Assembly (NCBI RefSeq): GCF_000661915.1
Contig: NZ_CP007509.1
Coordinates: forward strand, 310,001-374,000
From: Stutzerimonas decontaminans
Lineage (GTDB): Bacteria; Pseudomonadota; Gammaproteobacteria; Pseudomonadales; Pseudomonadaceae
DNA length: 64,000 nucleotides
Direction of reading: 5' to 3'
Every line of letters starts with the position of its first letter. Within the stretch, counting starts at the first letter, position 1. A model generated the notes under the pieces. That model saw only the letters and a list, made by a program, of their open reading frames with translations. It did no database searches and was not told where the DNA came from. Position numbers and translations under genes: made by a program. Positions 1 to 9,994 of this stretch are shown here, one piece after another.

Positions 1-3000
1 CCTGACCGCGGTGCGATGCGCTCGGTAGTAGCTGCCCTTTGTGAGGAGCTGGTGCGGGTGAAGGACAGCCTGGACCTGTTCGTACGCAGCGATCGCAAAG
101 TCATTTCCGAACTGGCTAATCTCGAGGCTCCGCTCAAGCAGATAGCCGATACCTTGGCGGTGCTCGGCTTCGCGCAGCCACGCAAGATCATTCTCGACCA
201 GATCGTCCTCGTCCAGTCCGTAGCGCAGGGGCAACAGGCGCCTGACGACGCCGTGCTGATGGACATCGCCGGTGCGCTGCTTTATGTCGAGGCTACCCTT
301 GCAGGCATGGTCGGCGGCCCCGCGGAGGAGCGTAGTGAAGCGAGCCACCTGCCGACCACCGACGTCGCACAGATCCATCAGCTGGTGATCCGCGAAGCGC
401 GCAATGGATTAGAGCAGGCCAAGGACGCGATCATCGAGTTCATCGCCTCCCAGTGGAACCACGAGCATCTTGCCCGGGTGCCGGAGCTGCTGACACAGGT
501 TCGTGGCGGTCTGGCAATGATTCCCCTGGAGCGCGCCGCGGGCTTGCTAGAGGCGTGCAATGGATATATTCAGGACCAGCTCCTGGCGCGCAAGGCCGTG
601 CCTGACTGGCAGAGCCTGGATACTTTGGCCGACGCGATCACCAGCGTCGAGTACTACCTGGAACGCCTGTCCGAGGACTGCGGTACTCAGGGCGATCTGA
701 TCCTGGATGTTGCCGAAGATAGCCTGCAGAACCTCGGCTACTCGCTGGGCCGGGCGCAGTCGCATCAAGACGAGACTTCGGCGACCGTCGAGGAGCTGGT
801 CGACCCGCTGGACGAAATCGAAGTGTTGCCTGAAGAGCCGGACGCCTCCCCAAATGCGTTCGACTTCGCTCCGAACGTTCAGGAAGACTTCCAGCCTTCC
901 GCGGAGCCCGAGCTGGCGAGCGAGCCGCAACCGCTGTTGGAACGCCATGTAGAATTCAATGCCGACGCTGGGGAAGCCGAAGCAGAGTCCGAATGGGTAC
1001 TGGAAGACCTGTCCGGCGAAGAGGAAATTGTTTTTAGCCTGCCTGATGAAGTTCAGGAGCATGAAGCGCCGACTGTTGTAGCTGAAGAGGAATTTGCCCT
1101 GAGCGACTGGAGCGAGGCGCAGGTCGCCGAGCTCGGTCTTCCAGACGTGACGCTGCCGGAATATTGCGAATCGGAGGCAACGCCGGTTGCTGAGCCTGAG
1201 CCGGCGCTTAGCTTGGAGCAGGTCATGGCGGCACCAGTGGCTGCCATCAATCCGCCGGCCCAGAACGTTCCGTTGAGTCTCCTGCCGCCTCCAGCGGACG
1301 AAGAACCGGTCGATGAGGATCTGCTGGAGGTCTTCATCGAGGAAGCTGCGGAAGTTCTGGAGGCGATAGGCGAGCAGCTGCCGCGGTGGTTCGCTGACAC
1401 CGACGACAAGGAGTCGTTGGGCGAAGTCCGCCGAGCATTCCATACGCTCAAAGGCAGCGGCCGGATGGTGCGTGCGCTGATTATTGGCGAACTGGCCTGG
1501 TCCATCGAGAATCTGCTCAACCGGGTTTTGGATCGCAGCATCGAGGCAACCGATTCGGTCAGGCAGGTGGTGACGGATGTCGTCGCGCTGATGCCGGTCC
1601 TGGTCGAAGAGTTTGCGGCCAAGGCCCAGCGCCAACGTGATGACGTCGATCGACTCGCTGCTACAGCACATGCGCTGGCCAAAGGGCAGGCGGTGGTGCT
1701 CTCGCAGCCCGAAGAGGCGCCCACGGCGCCAGTAGTCGAATCGTTGCCAGCTGCATCGCCCCAGAGGGATGACGATGCATTGGACCCCCAGTTGTTGGAG
1801 ATCTTCCGCAACGAAGCTGAGTCCCATTTGAGCACTCTGGTCAGTTTTCTTGCCGATTGCGCCCAGCGACTCCCGCAGCCGGTCACCGACGCGTTACAGC
1901 GCGCGCTGCATACGCTCAAGGGCAGTGCGCATATGGCTGGCATTCTTCCGGTCGCGGAAATCGCGACACCGCTGGAAAAGATGGTCAAGGAGTTCAAGAC
2001 CAACCTGATCCAGATGGATATGGCAGAAGCCGAACTGCTGCATGAGGCCGAATCGCTGTTGCGTCAAGGGCTGGCCAATCTTGACCTTGAACCGTTGGCG
2101 CCAATTGAAGGTGCGCCCGAGTTTCTGGCAAAGGCGCATGCCTTGCACCAGGCAAGGCTGGTGCAAGCCGGCGCCCGTCAGCACAACGACGCTGGCGAGG
2201 CTCGCGATCCAAACATGATTGCGCTGTTCCTCTCCGAAGGCATGGATATCCTGCTGGATGCCGAAGACCTGCTGCGCAGTTGGCGCGAGCATCCGGCCGA
2301 ACGTCAGGAGCTTTCGGCCCTGCTACAGGAGCTGACCACGCTCGGGCAGGGCGCAAAAATGGCCGATCTGCCGCAAATGGAGGCGCTGTGTCAGGTACTC
2401 CTGCGCTTGTACGCCGTAGTTGAAGAAGGCCGGCTTGCCGTCAGCGAGCGGTTCTTCGATGACGTCGAGCAGGGGCATGAGGCGCTGGTCGGGATGATGG
2501 ACCAGGTAGCTGCCGCGCTGCAGGTCAGTGAACAGTCGGAGCTGGTTGCCAGGCTCGAGGCATTGCTTGCCGAGGCCATCGATCCGCTGTCGCTGGAGCA
2601 GCCGTTTGAGCCGGAACAGGTCGCCGCCTCGGTCGAAAGCGCGTTGACACTATTGCCAGCCGAAGCCGAAGCCGAAGCCGAAGCCGAAGCCGAAGCCTGG
2701 CCAGAAGAAGAGGCCCCGCAAGGCGAGGCGCAGGACGATCTCGACCACGAAATGGTTGAAATCTTCCTCGATGAAGCTGTCGATCTGATGGAGAGCGCAG
2801 GTCATGCGCTCGATCGCTGGCTTGCTGATCCAGCCAACCAGATGGCGCTGTCAGCGCTTCTGCGCGATCTACATACCCTCAAGGGGGGCGCCCGGATGGC
2901 TGGGATCCGCCCCATTGGCGACCTGGCGCACGAGTTGGAGTCGCTTTACGAAGGGCTTTCGGACGGTCGTTACGTCCATTCGCAAGAACTCGCCACGCTC

Positions 3001-6000
3001 CTGCAGCGTAGCCACGATCAGCTGGCCTTGCAGCTTGAACAGCTGCAGCGCGAAATGCCGATGAGCTGTGCCGATGCATTGATCGCGTCGATGAAAGCTT
3101 TTCGCCAGGGAGTTTTGCCGGCATTCGATCCAGTTGCGACGACCGACGTCGGTCTACCTGCCGATGTAGAAGATCCGTTTTCTAATGATGAGCTGGTCCC
3201 GATCGAGCACCAGCCCTTCGAGTCGCTAGACGAGTCACCATCCTCTGGTTCCTTTGATGTTCCGCTGCTTGATAACGACGACGATCAGGTCGAGACGACG
3301 GAGGGCGGGGAAGCCGCAGCGGAACAAATTCATGTAGGTGCTATTGCGCCCAGCGAGGAGCTGGATGAAATCGAACTCAGCCTTCCGGAGATAGAGCAGG
3401 CGCCAGCATCGTTTGACGGTCCGGATGAGATCGACGCTGTAGAACGTGATCCTGAGTTGGTGGAGATATTCCTCGAAGAAGGCTTCGATCTCATCGAAAG
3501 CGCCGCGGGTGGTTTGCAGCGGTGGATGGCGGATGTTGATAACAGCTTTGAGCTCGAGGCGCTACAAAGAGACCTGCACACCCTCAAGGGCGGCGCGCGG
3601 ATGGCGGATATTCGCGAAATTGGCGATCTATCCCATGAGCTCGAATTTCTCTACGAAGGGCTGTGCGCCGGTAGCTACCGTGCCAGCCCCGAGCTTTTCG
3701 GTCTTTTGCAGGCCTGTCAGGACCGTCTGGCGGAAATGCTCGAGGCCGTGCGAGCCCACCAGAAGGTTCCTTCAGGTGATGCCCTGATCGAAACGATCCG
3801 TCGCTTTCGTAACAGCCCCGAAGAACAGTTGAGCATTCCCAGCAGCGTATCGCTGAAGGCCGCTCAAGAAGACGCGCAGCAGTCCGCCGAAGCTGAAATT
3901 CTCGACATCTTTGTCGAGGAAGCCGATGACCTGCTGGAGGAAATGGAGTCGGCGCTAGGCCGTTGGGATGCCGGGCGCGGGGATGCAGCGCCCCTGGGGG
4001 ACATGCTCCGCGTGCTGCACACGCTGAAAGGCGGTGCGCGCTTGGCCGGGCAGATTGCCCTGGGCAACATGGCCCACGATCTGGAACAACGGTTGAGTGA
4101 GGCGCAGCAGCAGGGCGCGCCTTGGCCGGATAGCCTGTTTCTGGATGTTCAGCAGGGTTACGACGCGCTGTTGAAAGATGTCGAGCAGATTCGCGCGAGT
4201 CTGGCAAACGAAGGTAACGAAGCGGCACAGCCTGAAACGCAGGATTTGGAGCCGCAACAGCCGAGTGAGCCGGTAATGCTGGCGCAGCCGATCGTCGCAG
4301 CCAGCACCCTACCCACGCCGAATAGCAGCCCGGCGAAGGTGTTGCCATTTATTCGGCGCGCGCAGCTGGCTGCCCAGGATGCTGCCGCACGACGGGCGCC
4401 GCAGGAACTGGTCAAGGTTCCCGCGGACCTCCTCGAGGGTCTGGTCAATCTGGCTGGTGAGACTTCGATCTTCCGCGGTCGGGTCGAGCAGCAGGTCAGT
4501 GACGTGGGGTTCACCCTCGGTGAGATGGAGGCGACCATCGAGCGTGTGCGCGATCAGTTGCGCCGCTTGGATACCGAGACCCAGGCGCAGATTCTCAGCC
4601 GCTACCAGGCCGAGGCCGAGCGTGCCGGTTACGACGATTTTGATCCGTTGGAAATGGACCGTCACTCGCAGCTGCAGCAGCTTTCGCGCGCACTGTTCGA
4701 GTCGGCCTCCGACTTACTCGACCTGAAAGAAACCCTGGCGGCGCGCAACCGCGATGCCGAAACCCTGCTGCTGCAGCAGGCGCGGGTCAATACGGAGCTG
4801 CAGGAAGGACTCATGCGTACCCGCATGGTGCCCTTCGAGCGCCTGGTTCCGCGCCTGCGTCGGATTGTTCGGCAGGTCGCTGGCGAGCTCGGCAAGCAGG
4901 TCGAGTTCATGGTCGGCAATGCCACCGGCGAGATGGACCGCAGCGTGCTCGAACGAATCGTTGCGCCGCTGGAGCACATGTTGCGCAACGCAGTCGACCA
5001 CGGCATTGAGTCGGTCGAGCGCCGTCGCGCTGCTGGCAAGCCTGAGCAGGGCGTGATTCGCCTGGATCTGGCGCGGGAAGGCGGCGACATCGTGCTAACG
5101 CTGGCGGACGATGGCGGCGGCATCAACCTGGATGCGGTGCGGCGCAAGGCGATCGAACGCGGCTTGATGTCGGCCGATAGCGACCTGTCCGAGCATGAAA
5201 TCCTGCAGTTCATCCTGGAAGCCGGTTTCTCCACGGCGGAGCGCGTTACGCAGATCTCCGGGCGTGGTGTAGGCATGGATGTGGTGCACTCGGAGGTCAA
5301 GCAGCTTGGCGGTTCGATGAGCATTGAATCGACCCTGGGCCAGGGCACGCGCTTCCTGATTCGGCTGCCGTTCACGGTGTCCGTCAACCGCGCGCTGATG
5401 GTGTATTCCGGTGAGGATCTGTATGCGATTCCGCTGAATACCATCGAAGGTATCGTGCGCGTCTCGCCGTATGAGCTGGAGGCCTACTACCAGCCGGATG
5501 CACCGCGCTTCGAATATGCCGGGCAGGCCTATGAGCTGCGTTACCTCGGCGATCTCCTTAACAACGGCCAGAAGCCCAAGCTGGTGGGGCAGAGCTTGCC
5601 GTTGCCAGTGATTCTGGTGCGCTCTAAAGAGCACAGCGTTGCGGTGCAGGTCGACAGCCTCGCCGGTTCTCGTGAAATTGTGGTGAAGAGCCTCGGGCTG
5701 CAGTTCGCCGGCGTACATGGCATTTCCGGTGCGACTATCCTCGGCGATGGCCGGGTGGTGGTGATTCTCGACCTGCTGGCGACCATCCGCGTGCTCCATG
5801 CCCATCAGCTCACTCAGCTGCAGCAGCCGCGCCTGTTCGATCAGGCGCATGAGCCTGTCGAGGTCGAAAGCGAACGGCCGACGCTGGTCATGGTGGTCGA
5901 TGACTCGGTCACCGTGCGCAAGGTCACCAGTCGTCTGTTGGAGCGTAACGGCATGAACGTGCTGACTGCCAAAGACGGCGTGGACGCCATCACCCAGCTG

Positions 6001-6249
6001 CAGGAGCGCAAGCCGGACATCATGCTGCTGGATATCGAGATGCCACGCATGGACGGCTTCGAAGTGGCCACCCTGGTGCGTCACGATGAGCGTCTGAAGG
6101 ACCTGCCAATCATCATGATCACCTCGCGTACTGGCGAGAAGCACCGCGATCGCGCACTGAGCATCGGCGTCAACGAGTACCTCGGTAAGCCGTACCAGGA
6201 ATCGGTGCTGCTCGAGGCCATTCAGCGGTTGGTCCACGCCGATGTCTGA
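1..6249 (+). CDS. chpA: ChpA, multi-HPt CheA-type sensor kinase of the type IV pilus chemosensory system (5' truncated)
   Basis: The frame is open from base 1, so the gene starts left of the window; roughly the first 390 of the about 2470 residues usual for Pseudomonas ChpA are missing. Residue numbers below count from the Met codon at base 16. Five canonical phosphotransfer modules carry HTLKG-type motifs with His at 476, 632, 953, 1188 and 1335. Two further modules have Thr where His should be (T160 and T774). Then follow a CheA-like dimerisation and ATPase core (N box LRNAVDHG near 1655, G box GRGVGMD at 1749), a CheW-like domain, and a C-terminal receiver starting near 1957 with DIEMP phospho-Asp 2006. 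The protein is a cytoplasmic kinase that controls twitching motility and surface-induced cAMP in P. aeruginosa (family knowledge). The stop overlaps the chpB start by 8 bases, which implies translational coupling. Acidic Ala/Glu-rich linkers separate the modules. Confidence 0.95.
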   Translation, partial: PDRGAMRSVVAALCEELVRVKDSLDLFVRSDRKVISELANLEAPLKQIADTLAVLGFAQPRKIILDQIVLVQSVAQGQQAPDDAVLMDIAGALLYVEATLAGMVGGPAEERSEASHLPTTDVAQIHQLVIREARNGLEQAKDAIIEFIASQWNHEHLARVPELLTQVRGGLAMIPLERAAGLLEACNGYIQDQLLARKAVPDWQSLDTLADAITSVEYYLERLSEDCGTQGDLILDVAEDSLQNLGYSLGRAQSHQDETSATVEELVDPLDEIEVLPEEPDASPNAFDFAPNVQEDFQPSAEPELASEPQPLLERHVEFNADAGEAEAESEWVLEDLSGEEEIVFSLPDEVQEHEAPTVVAEEEFALSDWSEAQVAELGLPDVTLPEYCESEATPVAEPEPALSLEQVMAAPVAAINPPAQNVPLSLLPPPADEEPVDEDLLEVFIEEAAEVLEAIGEQLPRWFADTDDKESLGEVRRAFHTLKGSGRMVRALIIGELAWSIENLLNRVLDRSIEATDSVRQVVTDVVALMPVLVEEFAAKAQRQRDDVDRLAATAHALAKGQAVVLSQPEEAPTAPVVESLPAASPQRDDDALDPQLLEIFRNEAESHLSTLVSFLADCAQRLPQPVTDALQRALHTLKGSAHMAGILPVAEIATPLEKMVKEFKTNLIQMDMAEAELLHEAESLLRQGLANLDLEPLAPIEGAPEFLAKAHALHQARLVQAGARQHNDAGEARDPNMIALFLSEGMDILLDAEDLLRSWREHPAERQELSALLQELTTLGQGAKMADLPQMEALCQVLLRLYAVVEEGRLAVSERFFDDVEQGHEALVGMMDQVAAALQVSEQSELVARLEALLAEAIDPLSLEQPFEPEQVAASVESALTLLPAEAEAEAEAEAEAWPEEEAPQGEAQDDLDHEMVEIFLDEAVDLMESAGHALDRWLADPANQMALSALLRDLHTLKGGARMAGIRPIGDLAHELESLYEGLSDGRYVHSQELATLLQRSHDQLALQLEQLQREMPMSCADALIASMKAFRQGVLPAFDPVATTDVGLPADVEDPFSNDELVPIEHQPFESLDESPSSGSFDVPLLDNDDDQVETTEGGEAAAEQIHVGAIAPSEELDEIELSLPEIEQAPASFDGPDEIDAVERDPELVEIFLEEGFDLIESAAGGLQRWMADVDNSFELEALQRDLHTLKGGARMADIREIGDLSHELEFLYEGLCAGSYRASPELFGLLQACQDRLAEMLEAVRAHQKVPSGDALIETIRRFRNSPEEQLSIPSSVSLKAAQEDAQQSAEAEILDIFVEEADDLLEEMESALGRWDAGRGDAAPLGDMLRVLHTLKGGARLAGQIALGNMAHDLEQRLSEAQQQGAPWPDSLFLDVQQGYDALLKDVEQIRASLANEGNEAAQPETQDLEPQQPSEPVMLAQPIVAASTLPTPNSSPAKVLPFIRRAQLAAQDAAARRAPQELVKVPADLLEGLVNLAGETSIFRGRVEQQVSDVGFTLGEMEATIERVRDQLRRLDTETQAQILSRYQAEAERAGYDDFDPLEMDRHSQLQQLSRALFESASDLLDLKETLAARNRDAETLLLQQARVNTELQEGLMRTRMVPFERLVPRLRRIVRQVAGELGKQVEFMVGNATGEMDRSVLERIVAPLEHMLRNAVDHGIESVERRRAAGKPEQGVIRLDLAREGGDIVLTLADDGGGINLDAVRRKAIERGLMSADSDLSEHEILQFILEAGFSTAERVTQISGRGVGMDVVHSEVKQLGGSMSIESTLGQGTRFLIRLPFTVSVNRALMVYSGEDLYAIPLNTIEGIVRVSPYELEAYYQPDAPRFEYAGQAYELRYLGDLLNNGQKPKLVGQSLPLPVILVRSKEHSVAVQVDSLAGSREIVVKSLGLQFAGVHGISGATILGDGRVVVILDLLATIRVLHAHQLTQLQQPRLFDQAHEPVEVESERPTLVMVVDDSVTVRKVTSRLLERNGMNVLTAKDGVDAITQLQERKPDIMLLDIEMPRMDGFEVATLVRHDERLKDLPIIMITSRTGEKHRDRALSIGVNEYLGKPYQESVLLEAIQRLVHADV
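2659..2697 (+). repeat. In-frame GCCGAA hexanucleotide tandem repeat in chpA
   Basis: Six perfect copies of GCCGAA followed by one GCC encode an alternating Ala-Glu run in the linker after the Thr-type module and before the HPt module with His953. Copy-number change by slippage would lengthen or shorten the linker in steps of two residues without breaking the frame. Confidence 0.9.
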
Positions 6250-7294
6250 CGTTCTCTGCGCACGCATTGCGGTACTCGCCGATACCTCGCTGCAGCGCCA
6301 CGTGCTGCAGCAGGCTCTAACCGGCAGCGGTTATCAGGTCGTGCTCAACAACGACCCGGCGCGCCTCGAACCGGCCGATCTGGATAGCACCGAAGCCGAC
6401 CTCTGGCTGGTCGATCTGGCGCAAACCGAAGATTCCCCGCTGGTGGACGCATTGCTCGAGCGGGACACCACGCGGGTGCTGTTCGGTGAGGGGCATGCGC
6501 CTGAGCGGCATTCGGAATTCTACCCGCGCTGGGAGCGCAGCCTGTTCAGCAAGCTCAAGCGTCTGGTGGGCGATCCGTCGCGTGCCGTAGGCCCGCGTCT
6601 GGATGTGCTACAGGGTGAAGGTCAACGTCCCGAACGCCTGACGCTGCCGCCGCTGCTTGCCGACAGCACACTGCGTGCCGGTGAGCCGGCAAGCCAGATA
6701 TGGCTGCTGGCAGCTTCGCTGGGTGGGCCAGAGGCGGTAAAAACCTTCTTGGATGCTTTGCCTGGTGGCCTGCCGGTGGGTTTCATCTACGCCCAGCATA
6801 TCGAAGCCAGCTTCGAATCGGCGCTGTCTCAGGCCGTGGGCCGGCATAGTCAGTGGCAGGTTCGGCAGGTCCAGCCTGGCGAACCGGTGCGTTGCGGAGA
6901 GGTGATCATCGCACCTATTGCCGAGGAACTTGGGTTCGAAACCGACGGCAGCACGCGCATGAATGGTCGCTGCTGGCCCGAGCCGTACAGTCCTTCGATT
7001 GATCAGATGATGCTGAATCTGGCCCAGCAGTTCGGCGAGCGCTGCGGCGTCATCGCCTTCAGTGGCATGGGCAGCGACGGTAGCGCCGCCGCCGCGTATG
7101 TATTGCGCCAGGGTGGTAAGGTCTGGACCCAGCGCGCCGACTCTTGCGCCTGCTCGAGCATGCCGGACAACCTTCGCGAAGGCGGCTACAGCTCCTACAG
7201 CGGTGATCCGCGCGAGTTGGCTCAGGCCTTGGTCAATCATCTGGTTAATCAGGTCGGCATGCCCACCACGTCTTTTCAACGGAATAATTCATGA
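6242..7294 (+). CDS. chpB: ChpB, CheB-type receptor methylesterase of the Chp system
   Basis: 350 residues. The C-terminal half is a CheB methylesterase domain with the catalytic triad visible: Ser159 in ASLGGPEA, His186 in YAQHIE, and Asp279 in GMGSDG. The N-terminal region (about 1-120) resembles a receiver fold but lacks the usual acidic pair and a clear phospho-Asp pocket (it begins IAVLADTSLQ), so control by phosphorylation is doubtful. It is expected to remove methyl groups from the pilus chemoreceptor PilJ in the cytoplasm. It overlaps the end of chpA and its TGA overlaps the ATG of chpC, so all three are one transcription unit. Confidence 0.92.
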   Translation: MSDVLCARIAVLADTSLQRHVLQQALTGSGYQVVLNNDPARLEPADLDSTEADLWLVDLAQTEDSPLVDALLERDTTRVLFGEGHAPERHSEFYPRWERSLFSKLKRLVGDPSRAVGPRLDVLQGEGQRPERLTLPPLLADSTLRAGEPASQIWLLAASLGGPEAVKTFLDALPGGLPVGFIYAQHIEASFESALSQAVGRHSQWQVRQVQPGEPVRCGEVIIAPIAEELGFETDGSTRMNGRCWPEPYSPSIDQMMLNLAQQFGERCGVIAFSGMGSDGSAAAAYVLRQGGKVWTQRADSCACSSMPDNLREGGYSSYSGDPRELAQALVNHLVNQVGMPTTSFQRNNS

Positions 7295-7761
7295 GTCAGA
7301 TGGTCGTTTCTCAGGATGCGGAAAGCCTCACAGGGCTGCTGATGCCTCTCGCCGATCGCATGTTGCTGATGCCTAACGTCGCGGTCGCCGAGTTGATTCC
7401 CTATCGCGCACCACAGACGGCGCAGGGCATGCCCGCGTGGTTTCTCGGGCAGGTGCAGTGGCGCGACCTGAGTCTGCCGCTGCTATCGTTCGAAGCCGCC
7501 TCCAGCGGCCAAGCGCAGCCGGTGGGCAATGCAGCCCGAGTGGCCGTGCTCAATGCGGTCGGCGGGCGCGATCACGTGAAGTTCATCGCGCTGTTGGTGC
7601 AGGGTATTCCGCACTCGATCAAGGTCGACGCCAGCCTGGCACGTGCAGATGTGGCGCTTGCACCGTTGGAACTGGATGCCGTCAACCTTGGTGACGTGCA
7701 AGCACGCATTCCCGATCTGATTGGCCTGGAACAGAAGCTCGCTGATGCCGGCCTGATCTGA
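7291..7761 (+). CDS. chpC: ChpC, CheW-like adaptor of the Chp system
   Basis: 156 residues covering one CheW domain; the N-terminal part reads LTGLLMPLADRMLLMPNVAVAEL. CheW-type adaptors link chemoreceptors to the CheA kinase, and ChpC is the second such adaptor of the pilus system in P. aeruginosa. The start is set by the ATGA overlap with chpB. This is the last gene of the chp operon; the next gene, rsmE, is on the opposite strand and ends 21 bases away. Confidence 0.9.
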   Translation: MSQMVVSQDAESLTGLLMPLADRMLLMPNVAVAELIPYRAPQTAQGMPAWFLGQVQWRDLSLPLLSFEAASSGQAQPVGNAARVAVLNAVGGRDHVKFIALLVQGIPHSIKVDASLARADVALAPLELDAVNLGDVQARIPDLIGLEQKLADAGLI

Positions 7762-7782
7762 TACGGCTACCGGCTCGCGGCC

Positions 7783-8499
7783 TCAGAAATCTCCCCACAG
7801 CTGCTGCGCCACGCTCAGGGCCACCACCGGAGCAGTCTCGGTGCGCAGCACCCGCGGACCGAGCCTGGCCGGCAAAAATCCCTGAGCGGCTGCCTGCTCT
7901 ACTTCGCTTTCGCTCAGGCCACCTTCTGGGCCTATCAGAAATGCCAGCGTCTGCGGCTTCGCATGGCTCGTCAGCGGCTCGGCTACCGGATGCAGTACCA
8001 ATTTCAGGTCTGCTTCGATGGTCAGCCAGTCGCGCAGGCTGATGGGCGCGTGGATTATCGGCAGAACCGACCGGCCACACTGCTCACACGCGCTGATCGC
8101 TATCTGCCGCCAATGCGCCAGACGCTTGTCTGCACGCTCATCGCTGAGGCGCACTTCGCAGCGCTCGCTGATGATCGGAGTGATCTGCGTTACGCCCAGC
8201 TCGGTGGCTTTCTGGATCGCCCAGTCCATGCGCTCTCCGCGCGACAAACCCTGGCCCAGATGTATCTGCAACGTCGATTCCGGCATTCCATTCAGGCGCT
8301 CGTGCAGCTCGACGGTAACGGTCTTTTTGCCCACCTCCAGCAGTTCGCCGCGAAATTCATCGCCACTGCCGTCGAACAGTTGCACGGCGCTGCCGGCCGC
8401 AAGGCGCAGCACCCGGCTGATGTAATGTGCCGATGCTTCGGGCAGCGGATGCTGGCCGAGCGAGAGCGGGGCGTCGATGAAGAAGCGGGATAGGCGCAT
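7783..8499 (-). CDS. rsmE: RsmE, 16S rRNA (uracil-1498-N3)-methyltransferase
   Basis: 238 residues, normal for the family. The N terminus MRLSRFFID is a PUA-like RNA-binding region. The C-terminal SPOUT knot is shown by FLIGPEGGLSESE and LGPRVLRTETAP, which form the SAM-binding trefoil loops. It methylates N3 of U1498 in the decoding region of 16S rRNA using SAM. The gene is transcribed toward chpC and lies about 90 bases downstream of bioA on the same strand. No regulatory element was recognised at it. Confidence 0.93.
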   Translation of the reverse strand: MRLSRFFIDAPLSLGQHPLPEASAHYISRVLRLAAGSAVQLFDGSGDEFRGELLEVGKKTVTVELHERLNGMPESTLQIHLGQGLSRGERMDWAIQKATELGVTQITPIISERCEVRLSDERADKRLAHWRQIAISACEQCGRSVLPIIHAPISLRDWLTIEADLKLVLHPVAEPLTSHAKPQTLAFLIGPEGGLSESEVEQAAAQGFLPARLGPRVLRTETAPVVALSVAQQLWGDF

Positions 8500-8590
8500 A
8501 GGGCAGCTACAGGCGGGAAGTCGGGGGCTACAAGTCTAAAGCATCGGCAGCCCGACTCGCAGGCCGCCTTGCTCCGGAAAGTGTTCGACG

Positions 8591-9994
8591 TCAGCCCGGA
8601 TCGCGGAACCCCGGATATTCGCCGCACGACACGGATACCGAGGCTTCTCGCGTGGCAATGTCTATGCCCTCTGTTGCAACCGCGGCAAGAAAGTCGATCT
8701 GCTCCTCGGTAATGCAATATGGCGGCAGGAAATACACCACGCTGCCGAGCGGACGCAACAGCGCGCCGCGCCCCAATGCATGTTGGTAGACTTTCAGACC
8801 GCGCCGTTCCTGCCAGGGATACGCGGTGCGGCTGGACTTGTCCTGAACCATTTCTATGGCCAGCGCCATGCCGGTCTGGCGGACCTCGGCAACGTGTGGA
8901 TGGTCAGCGAGGTGCGCGGTGGCGTTGGCCATGCGCGCTGCCAGCGCCTTGTTCGCTTCGATGACATTATCCGCGGCAAAGATATCCAGCGTTGCCAACG
9001 CTGCGGCGCAAGCCAGCGGGTTGCCGGTGTAGGTGTGCGAGTGGAGGAAGGCCCGCAGCGTCGAATAGTCGTCGTAAAACGCCTGATAGATCCTGTTCGT
9101 AGTCAGCACCGCGGCCATGGGCAGGTAACCGCCGGTGAGGGCTTTGGACAGACAGAGGAAGTCGGGCGTGATGCCGGCCTGCTCACAGGCGAACATGGTG
9201 CCGGTGCGGCCGAAACCCACGGCGATCTCGTCGTGGATGAGATGTACCTCGTAGCGGTCGCAGGCTTCACGCAGCAGCTTGAGGTAGACCGGGTGATACA
9301 TGCGCATGCCGCCGGCGCCCTGGATCAGTGGCTCGACAATGACCGCGGCGATGTCCTGGTGATGCTCGGCCAGCGTCTGTTCCATGTGCGCGAACATCTG
9401 TCGCGAGTGTTCTTCCCAGCTCACGCCGTCGGGCCGCAGGTAGCAGTCCGGACTCGGCACCTTGAAGGTGTCCAGCAGCAGCGGCTTGTAGGTGTCGGTG
9501 AAGAGCGCGACGTCGCCCACGGACATCGCTGCGACGGTTTCGCCGTGGTAGCTGTTGGTCAGGGTGACGAAGCGCTGCTTCTGCCCGCGACCGCTGTTGC
9601 GCCAGTAGTGAAAGCTCATCTTCAGTGCGACTTCGATCCCGGTGGAGCCGTTGTCGGTATAGAAGACGCGCTCCAGGCCGGCTGGCGTCAGCGCGACGAG
9701 CCTTTCCGACAGCTCGACCACCGGCTGGTGGCTGAAGCCGGCGAGCATCACGTGCTCGAGCTGATCGACCTGGTCCTTGATACGCTGATTGATGCGCGGA
9801 TTGGCGTGGCCGAACACGTTGACCCACCAGGAGCTGACTGCGTCGAGGTAGCGCTTGCCATCGAAGTCCTCCAGCCATACACCTTCGCCGCGGCGTATGG
9901 GAATCAGCGGTAGCTGCTCGTGGTCCTTCATTTGCGTGCAGGGGTGCCAGAGTACGGCGAGGTCGCGTTGCATCCAGCTGTCGTTCAGGCTCAT
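8591..9994 (-). CDS. bioA: BioA, adenosylmethionine-8-amino-7-oxononanoate aminotransferase
   Basis: 467 residues. It catalyses the SAM-dependent amination of 8-amino-7-oxononanoate (KAPA) to 7,8-diaminononanoate (DAPA) in biotin synthesis, with PLP as cofactor. The N-terminal LWHPCTQM is the family signature, IHDEIAVGFGRTG gives the PLP-contacting Asp, and the Schiff-base Lys is K284 in LCLSKALTGG. The last 15 or so residues (after ATREASVSV) extend beyond the usual end and look like a non-conserved tail. It stands apart from other bio genes, as in P. aeruginosa. Confidence 0.94.
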   Translation of the reverse strand: MSLNDSWMQRDLAVLWHPCTQMKDHEQLPLIPIRRGEGVWLEDFDGKRYLDAVSSWWVNVFGHANPRINQRIKDQVDQLEHVMLAGFSHQPVVELSERLVALTPAGLERVFYTDNGSTGIEVALKMSFHYWRNSGRGQKQRFVTLTNSYHGETVAAMSVGDVALFTDTYKPLLLDTFKVPSPDCYLRPDGVSWEEHSRQMFAHMEQTLAEHHQDIAAVIVEPLIQGAGGMRMYHPVYLKLLREACDRYEVHLIHDEIAVGFGRTGTMFACEQAGITPDFLCLSKALTGGYLPMAAVLTTNRIYQAFYDDYSTLRAFLHSHTYTGNPLACAAALATLDIFAADNVIEANKALAARMANATAHLADHPHVAEVRQTGMALAIEMVQDKSSRTAYPWQERRGLKVYQHALGRGALLRPLGSVVYFLPPYCITEEQIDFLAAVATEGIDIATREASVSVSCGEYPGFRDPG

